Shown here: positions 57,676 through 64,000 of the stretch, one piece after another
Layout: the number at the start of each line of letters is the position of its first letter
Position numbering within the stretch: position 1 is the stretch's first letter
Assembly: GCA_029891385.1 (NCBI GenBank)
Contig: CM057228.1
Coordinates: 70,571,523 to 70,635,522 of the forward strand
Length of the DNA stretch: 64,000 nt
From: Erythroxylum novogranatense
Taxonomy: Eukaryota > Streptophyta > Magnoliopsida > Malpighiales > Erythroxylaceae
Direction: 5' to 3'
Notes under the pieces: generated by a model
Databases searched by the model: none
Seen by the model: only the letters and a program-made list of their open reading frames with translations
Told to the model about the DNA's origin: nothing
Translations under genes and position numbers: made by a program

Positions 57676-59528
57676 ATACCTTATGACAATGGTATGTTGG
57701 AGCAAAAACATATTCGACTTACACATGGCAATCCAACAAACACATGGCATCATCTAACGCATTCAAAGTAACTAAATTTAAAAACCATTCAAATCCTTTC
57801 ATTCATAAAGTTTACACTGATACCACCAAAAGACTAAGCGTAAAAGCTTATACAATACCCAACAAAATGACAAAAATAAGGTTAGAATACTTCTGGTGTC
57901 AGCTGACAGACCTCTGAGCCATATCTCTAACCAAAAGATTCCTTAAGTCCTGACTAAGGAACTAGGTCTCCTGACTCGTACCTGAAAAGCCACATTGCAA
58001 ATTTTGATGAGTTTTGCAAACTCCATGAGTGAACCATCATTGATGAATTCACCGGATCATAAGCACACATTACATAATTCACAAACATTCATAAGCAAAT
58101 ACATTTATGATTCAAAACTCATACAATCAGGTGTAACATTTAATCATTGCCAAACAGATCATATATAAACAAAAACATATGCATATAGGACTCACATTCG
58201 TTCTTATTGTTGTGACTGAATGCCTATCACATACTTATACAGTTGTTGGCCCGGAGGGCTCAATCAGAATAGAATCACGGAGCATATCTCTACGTGCACA
58301 CACAGATATCACGGAGCAAAGCTCTACGTGGAAGCGCTTCATACGGGGAATTCAAGTCACAAAGCCTTTATCTGAGCATGCATTTTATGAAATGCATCAA
58401 TCTGAATATCGCATGTATCACAATCACATGTTCAACAAATCTCATAATCATCGGACCTAAATCCGGAAGAAAATGAACATCGCGGCGAGGAAAAAATGGA
58501 CGTCGCGATGAATAAACAAAATAAGCTACACGTCGTGATGAATAAATTAAAAACACGTCGCGACGTCTGGTTCTACAACTCGTCTTCCCCGATTTCTTTT
58601 TTTTCAGACTTCTCACTTCTATACCCAAAACAATCTCTAAAACTTCACTCCAATAAACTCCTAACCCAGTTCGAAACATTTACATAAGATCAAACCCAAG
58701 ATTCATTCTTAAACATCAAAATTTGATCCTCACACATGCAGTTCCACTTCTATTGATAAACATCGGACAAGAGTGTTTGCATGTTCATTTCGACTATCCC
58801 AAAACCCGAACAGAGTGTTTACAAATCTTCCAATCTAGAGTTCATTCAACATCGTATTAACAAATTCCTACTCTCAAACAATCATCTACTCTATTCAACA
58901 CCGAAACCCACTTCTCTAACCTCGCATGCATGCCTACATTTCCAATCACTCAAGCATCAACAGACTTATAACAACACTCAAATATCTATGCATCTACCGG
59001 GGAAAACAGACCATAGTCACTGCATTGCATGAAAAACAACACTTACTTGATGTAAGCACTCTCTTGATGTAAGATTCAAAAGCCTACTCTCAACATAATC
59101 AGTCTACTACACTCGGAGAAGATGAAGGTAAACTCCAATGAAACATGCAATCGGCCGAACTCTTTACCTAAACATGTACCTATGTGGGTTAATGACAATT
59201 TGACACATGGCTCTAACATGTTCAAGTCATTTGTCACGCAACAATTAGTCCACGTGTCACAATCGGATTGGTCCAAAAATAAATATTTTTCTAAAATTCA
59301 CTAAAAATCCCAAAATGTCTTAAATAATATCAAAATCACCAAAACACATTTTAATCATAATTAATAATTCAATTGTACCCGAAAATGTCAAGGAATGCAT
59401 ATACAATCATATAAATGTGCAAAAATGTGCATGTCACAATTAATAATGCATGATGTGCATTTTCCTAATTTCTCACAAATTCTCAAAATTCACAATTCTA
59501 GCCCTAGCATGGGTAACGGGATGTTACA
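57676..59528 (-). repeat. Family S solo LTR, right part; no gene
   Basis: This is the long part of the S LTR. CG-rich words at 58480-58570 and runs of cytosine-poor sequence near 59300-59500 are visible. I see no coding sequence that can be supported. Confidence 0.82.
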
Positions 59529-59892
59529 TATATACCATAAAGTAGCATATGGTATATACATATGCATATATATAGTAGCAAATATATGCATATAGTGTGC
59601 TATACACTATATAGCATGCATACCATAGTGGTTATACTATACATCATACTGTACTCAATTGTACTAATGCATGGTAACTATACATATGTATATACTATAG
59701 TAGCATATGTAACCATTATGTTATTACCATATAGTATACATATGTGCACATGCTATACATAGGTACATGCATATTGGCACCCTATAGTATAGTGTATGTG
59801 TAATAGTGTATGTACACGGTTGTATTATGCTACATATGTACAATAATGTCAACATAAATGTATATCACATTGTATAGTATGCACACTACTAA
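59529..59892. repeat. RY DNA block 4
   Basis: Same step bias as blocks 1-3; the words CATATG, TGCATA and GTAC dominate. It stops abruptly at 59893 where the inverted duplication begins. Confidence 0.83.
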
Positions 59893-61375
59893 GTTTGAAA
59901 AAGGATGTCAATGTTTGAAATTATGATTTCAAAGGAGTAAAATGAGTTTTAGAAAATACAAGACTTATGAATTTCATGGTTTTCAAATTATGTGATTTAT
60001 GATTTGAATGATTTAAAGAATTAGTGCATATATTGATATGTGATTTACGTGAATTGCATTAGTTTGATTATGTTCATTCAATCGTTTTCTTTGATTATTG
60101 TTTCCGGATGTCGGATGTGTTTGTTGTGATACGTTTCGCTATTTTTCGCTTCCGCATTCGCTTTGCTTCTGCTTTGATTCCGCTTCGGTTGTTTCGTTTC
60201 CTCCGTTCTTTCGCTTTTTCGATTGGGATCCGGTTCTCGGATCGGGTCCCAACAGAACTCACTTAAAGTACCATGTGACAAGAATGTGCCACTTAAAAAT
60301 AAGGATAAGAACATGATCCCTAAGGTCCAACATGTTGAGATCATGTTTTATTTAGTTTCCTTTTTTGTTTCCTTGAAATAAGGTGATCTAGTCAACACCT
60401 TTATAAGTTTATTTTATTTCCTTTTAGGAATTGATTTGTTTCCTTTTATTTAGTATCTTCTTTAGGACATTAAGTTAGGAAGTTTTCCCTATAAATGGGC
60501 TACCTCTATGTACTTTAAAAGGGGATCTTTCATTTAGAAATAATATTGAGAGCTTTCTTGCTTTCTTTGTATTCTTTGAGAATAGTTGACTTATCAAAGG
60601 AGTGGTATTCCTTTGTGGCGTCCTAAGGTTAGAGTTCTAAGAGACAAGTTCTTTTAGGGTTCTTTCCATTGACTAACATTCTTGATAGAGTTCTAAGAGA
60701 CAAGTTCTCTTTGTGTTCTGTTTCTATCTACTCCTGGGCATAGTTCCATCTTGTTGAAGGTTCTATAGGACAAGTTCCTATTGGGTCTCCCATCACTATG
60801 TGCATGAATGTAGTACCATATACATACCATGCATAGTCATGTATGCTATTGTACATACTAGTTGACGCGGAACCTCGAGACCCTTAATCGTCCCTTAGAA
60901 CTCGTTACCAATCAAATCAAAATTTGTTTCTCAACAAAGCAATCAGGATAATATTTGTTCTTACACCCAAGAACACTTATGACAAGAACCAAAGTTAATT
61001 TGCAGAAATCCCCTTGAACCCCAATCCGTTAAGTACTCAAGAACACAAGAAATAGGAATTAAAATTGATAACAAAAGATAAACTCAATTGCAATCAATAA
61101 GAACACCTTGTGCATAAACATAAAAGAAAGCGAACTCTCTCTTCAATGTTGAGAGGGAGGTGGCTGCTGGAGAGAATAAGATGGAGATCTGAATATGAGA
61201 GCCACCAAAACCCTAAAACATGCTTAATTTATACCTAAACCTAATGGATTTCGAAATGGGCTTAAGTAGAATAACAAGGGCCCATGTATTCTAACTTAAA
61301 AAGCTAAATTAAACCCATAAACTAAGTCTGAAATAGAAGAGATAAAAACCAACGTGGCCCTCTTGAAATGTGGCC
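59893..61375. repeat. Right arm of the inverted segmental duplication
   Basis: It is the reverse complement of 44433-45949: E LTR start (59893-60250), F LTR part (60251-60796), RY DNA (60797-60862) and H LTR end (from 60863). The E part ends at a break (GTTTG) that has no counterpart terminus, so the arm was cut there. Confidence 0.9.
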
Positions 61376-61796
61376 CATTTCACTTGTTCTAACCCCAAAA
61401 GAGACAAATAAAACAACCCATAACAAACAAACCCAAATTGACCCAAAACAAGCTCAAAACACAAACATCCCAAACTAGTCTGTTAGCCCAGTTATGTAGA
61501 CATACTTAGGCTCCAAAACATTTCCATATATGGACTTGCCATACTTGGATAGCCCACTTTCAACATGGTTTTGCACATAAGTTTGGAGTTGCTCCTTCAG
61601 ACGCTTTGCTCGGGACCTTGTGACTGGACCGACAAAACTTTCCATACTGGGAAAACCTTCCAAGTTGGCACTTGAATGATCTTGTTTTGCTTGTTTTGCT
61701 TGAATAGCCTCAATATGATTTCCCATGACATCGCCTTGCACTTTAGCTCAATTTTCCAAATTGCTTCTTGTAGCATTTTGAATGCCATTTGTATCA
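60863..61796 (-). repeat. Family H LTR, complete, minus strand
   Basis: Plus-strand ends TGACGCGGAACC and GAATGCCATTTGTATCA (934 bp), matching 38048-38982. Flanks are RY DNA (ACTAG on the minus strand) and B leader (GCAAG), with no TSD. Its 3' half belongs to the inverted duplication. Confidence 0.9.
61475..61741 (-). pseudogene. LTR-encoded pol tail, family H second copy
   Basis: The frame of 88 codons carries ESFVGPVTRSRAKRLKEQLQ and ends YITGLTD-stop, as at 38085-38369. The conservation between the two copies over the whole tail, including VQNHVESGLSKYGKSIYG, supports past selection on the protein. Confidence 0.72.
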
Positions 61797-62002
61797 CTTG
61801 CACTCTTTGGTTGCTTTTTTTTGTTTGCTATCCTTTTGTTTCCATTACACTTGAATTGAGTAATCTTGTTTCATATTGCTCAATTGGCACCAAAAGCCAT
61901 ATTCTTGAGTGAAATACGAGGGTATCCAATCTGATTAGAGAGAAACACGTGAGGGAGTGCGTGAGGAGCTGTTCCAACATGTTTTTTTGCAGGTTTTACA
62001 TC
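61797..62002 (+). other. Partial B-type leader, no LTR or primer site
   Basis: It matches the inner part of the full-length B leader in reverse (56035-56400). The LTR, primer site and outer leader are replaced by the H LTR. Confidence 0.8.
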
Positions 62003-62434
62003 ATGACCAATTCAAAGGATAGTAAAGGTAGTGACAAGGATGAAAAGAATAGTGAGGTTGATCAACACACATTCTTTACGTTGGAGGCTATGCAACAACA
62101 ATTCCAAAGGATTGAGAACATGTTTAGGGATGTTAGTGATAAATTTGATAGACAAGATCAAGCCATTAGGAATTTACAAAGAGAGGCTTCATCTAATGGT
62201 GCAACAAGGAGGCAAAATGCTAGGGAGCTAACTCCTGTGTGCTATGAGTATGAAGATCAATATGATGATGTGGATGATGAAGAAATTGTGTCTGAGGAAG
62301 AAGAAGATGATTTGGCTTCCATGCCTGAGTTGGAAGATTGTTCTGATGTGGAAGTTGAGGATGCACCTAGGGGTGAATTACTTGTTACTAGGCGAGTTTT
62401 GAATGCTCAAGTGAAGGAAGATGGAATTGAGTAA
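62003..62434 (+). pseudogene. Gag lacking its capsid core and knuckle, right-edge B copy
   Basis: It starts MTNSKDSKGSDKDEKNSEVD and follows the B gag N-terminus to YEYEDQYDDVDDEE. It then jumps to the acidic tail IVSEEEEDDLASMPELEDC. The whole central capsid and the CCHC knuckle are gone with the frame kept. It ends at TAA after KEDGIE, where the full-length copy has a Gln codon (CAA), so gag and protease are now separated by a stop. Confidence 0.87.
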
Positions 62435-62464
62435 AGGGAAAATGCTTTTCATTCTAGATGCCTA

Positions 62465-63040
62465 GTGAATGAGAAGATTTGTAGCCTGATCATTGATGGG
62501 GGAAGCTGCACTAATGTGGCTAGTTCTTTGATGGTGGAAAAACTAGGGTTGGAGTGCTTGAAACACCCTAGGCCGTATAGACTACAATGGCTGAATAACA
62601 TGGGGGAAATCAAGGTCAATAAACAAGTCCTTGTATCTTTCTCCATTGGAAAGTATTCTGATCAAGTACTTTGTGATGTTGAACCTATGCATGCTAGTCA
62701 TTTATTGCTCAGTCGACCTTGGCAATATGATAGACGAGTGTTACATGATGGTTTTAAGAATAGGTATTCATTTACTATGGGAGATCAGAAAATTGTTCTT
62801 GCTCCATTGGCATCAAAAGAGGTATATGAGGACCAAATGCAACTAAAAAAGAGTATGGAGGCAATGCAACAAAGAAAGGACAAAAAATTTCAAGAAAAGC
62901 ATGATAATACAAAATTTGAGGGGAAGGTTGAGAACCTTGCAAAAGGGAAACAAAATATAAATCAAAAGAAAAGAGAGAAAGTGAAGCCAAGAGTGATAGA
63001 AGAAAAATGGGGAAAGAGGCCTCAAAAGAAATTCAATTAA
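62465..63040 (+). pseudogene. Protease and charged linker, right-edge B copy
   Basis: The 191-codon frame reads KICSLIIDGGSCTNVASSLM with D-G-G, then CDVEPMHASHLLLSRPWQY and a Lys/Glu-rich linker (QRKDKKFQEKHDNTKFEGKV). It stops in WGKRPQKKFN by a frameshift. The protease part is complete. Confidence 0.85.
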
Positions 63041-63186
63041 AAGGCCCAAATGAGAGAGAGGGGAGAAAGAAACAAAACTTCTATGCAAAAATGAGAGATG
63101 TAAGGGTTGCTTGTGTGGAAAGGAGATGTTTGTTTGTACTTTTGTACAAGTAAGCTTATTTTAATAAATCTGACCTTGACCCTTGT

Positions 63187-64000
63187 TTGCCTAGTAGTGT
63201 TGTTTCTCTTTTGCAGGAGTATAGAGATGTTTTTCCTGAGGAGTTGCCTAAAGAATTGCCGCCTATTAGAGGGATAGAACATCAGATTGACTTCATGCCT
63301 GGGCGCAAATTCCAAATAGACCTGCTTATAGGGCTAATCCTGAAGAAACTAAGGAACTCCAAAAGCAAGTGGAAGAATTGCTACAATAGGGACACATCAG
63401 GGAGAGTCGTAGTCCTTGTGTCGTGCCAGTGACATTAGTTCCAAAGAAGGATGGGAGTTGGCGCATGTGTGTGGATTGCAGAGTTGTTAACAAGATAACG
63501 GTAAAGTATCGCCATCCTATACCTAGGTTGGATGATATGATTGATGAATTGCATGGTGCATGTGTGTTTACAAAAATTGATCTTATGAGTGCTTACCATC
63601 AGATTAGAATGAAAATTGGTGATGAATGGAAAACTGCTTTTAAAACAAAACATGGTTTATATGAGTGGCTTGTGATGCCTTTTGGCTTAACTAATGCTCC
63701 TAGTACATTTATGCATTTGATGGATCATGTTTTGAGGTCATTTATTGGTAAGTTTGTTGTGGTATATTTTGATGACATATTGATCTATAGCAAAAGCATT
63801 AATGAGCATATTGAGCATCTTAGGCTTGTGTTAGATGCACTTAGGGCAGAAAAGTTGTATGCTAAGTTAAAGAAGTGTACATTTTGCATGGATCGTGTCA
63901 TATTTCTTGGTTATGTGGTTTCTTCTAACATATTGAGGTGGACCAAGAAAAGGTCAAGGCAATTAGGGAACGGCTGAGACCTACAAGTGTTACTCAGGTG
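63187..64000 (+). pseudogene. Reverse transcriptase, right-edge B copy, cut by window end
   Basis: Frames 63187-63432 and 63423-63977 overlap. The first has the spacer EYRDVFPEELPKELPPIRGI and loses frame in the RT N-terminus. The second is clean from [20 protein letters not shown] through [35 protein letters not shown] and the active site [16 protein letters not shown], then loses frame at [12 protein letters not shown]. Sequence homologous to RT continues to the window end. Confidence 0.87.

Larger units (their letters stand above)
50329..59528 (-). mobile_element. Family S solo LTR (TSD tatat), split by a full-length B element
   Basis: The left part (50329-50385) starts TGCAACATCCCACTATC and the right part (57676-59528) ends GGTAACGGGATGTTACA; together about 1.91 kb. 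TATAT flanks it at 50324-50328 and 59529-59533 in RY DNA. The right part has CG-rich words (CGTCGCGACG-like, 58480-58570). The minus-strand start TGTAACATCCCG is typical of plant LTRs, so minus orientation is likely. Open frames at 58179-58687 are not conserved in any way I can see. Confidence 0.87.

Noticed and set aside
58179..58687. Plus- and minus-strand frames of 60-103 codons near 58.2-58.7 kb as host genes
   Set aside because: They lie inside the S solo LTR defined by matching ends and a TSD, show no known domain and no conserved partner.
1..64000. Host genes, rRNA, tRNA, telomere repeats or organelle DNA
   Set aside because: Reading both strands I found only retroelement domains, LTRs, RY DNA and one small transposon.

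Overview
This window is plant repetitive DNA. I found no host gene, tRNA, rRNA or CRISPR array. Every coding-like stretch is gag or pol of a Ty3/gypsy LTR retrotransposon. The plant assignment rests on element types (a Del/Tekay-like chromovirus and CRM-like elements primed by initiator-Met tRNA), 5-bp target-site duplications (TSDs) and deep nesting. The species cannot be told. I named the families A, B, E, F, G, H and S for this window only.

Layout. 1-15674: family A (Del/Tekay-like, 2.4-kb LTRs, minus strand) as a tandem LTR-internal-LTR-internal-LTR array; the left LTR is cut by the window edge and the middle LTR is truncated. 15675-23490: low-complexity DNA made mostly of pyrimidine-purine steps (TA, CA, TG), called RY DNA here, holding an F solo LTR (TSD cataa) and a small inverted-repeat transposon. 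23491-38047: LTR fragments of B, F and G in a row, then three G copies in alternating orientation with a B solo LTR between two of them. 38048-44935: an H element with a family A solo LTR (TSD tcaag) in its gag. 44936-50328: RY DNA holding an F solo LTR (TSD catag), which itself holds an E solo LTR (TSD agttc). 50329-59528: an S solo LTR (TSD tatat) split by a full-length 7.3-kb B element (TSD agtac). 59529-61375: RY DNA followed by an inverted copy of 44433-45949. 60863-61796: an H LTR. 61797-64000: a plus-strand B-type gag-pol that runs off the window.

How the parts relate. B, G and H encode capsid with a CCHC knuckle, protease, a long Lys/Glu-rich linker, reverse transcriptase, RNase H and a DDE integrase with a GPY/F module. 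In B and G the pol frame runs through the polypurine tract into the 3' LTR and ends in a tail with a GP-[IMV]-TR-x-R motif; F and H LTRs carry the same tail. This layout resembles the integrase tail of plant centromeric retrotransposons (CRM). Nearly all coding copies are broken.

Most notable: (1) more than 10 kb of palindrome-rich RY DNA invaded repeatedly by LTR elements; (2) LTR-encoded integrase tails in four families; (3) a 1.5-kb inverted duplication that crosses several element boundaries; (4) differences among family A copies that concentrate at CTG/CAG and CCGCGG sites, which suggests base-calling error at methylated cytosines and means many family A frameshifts may not be real.
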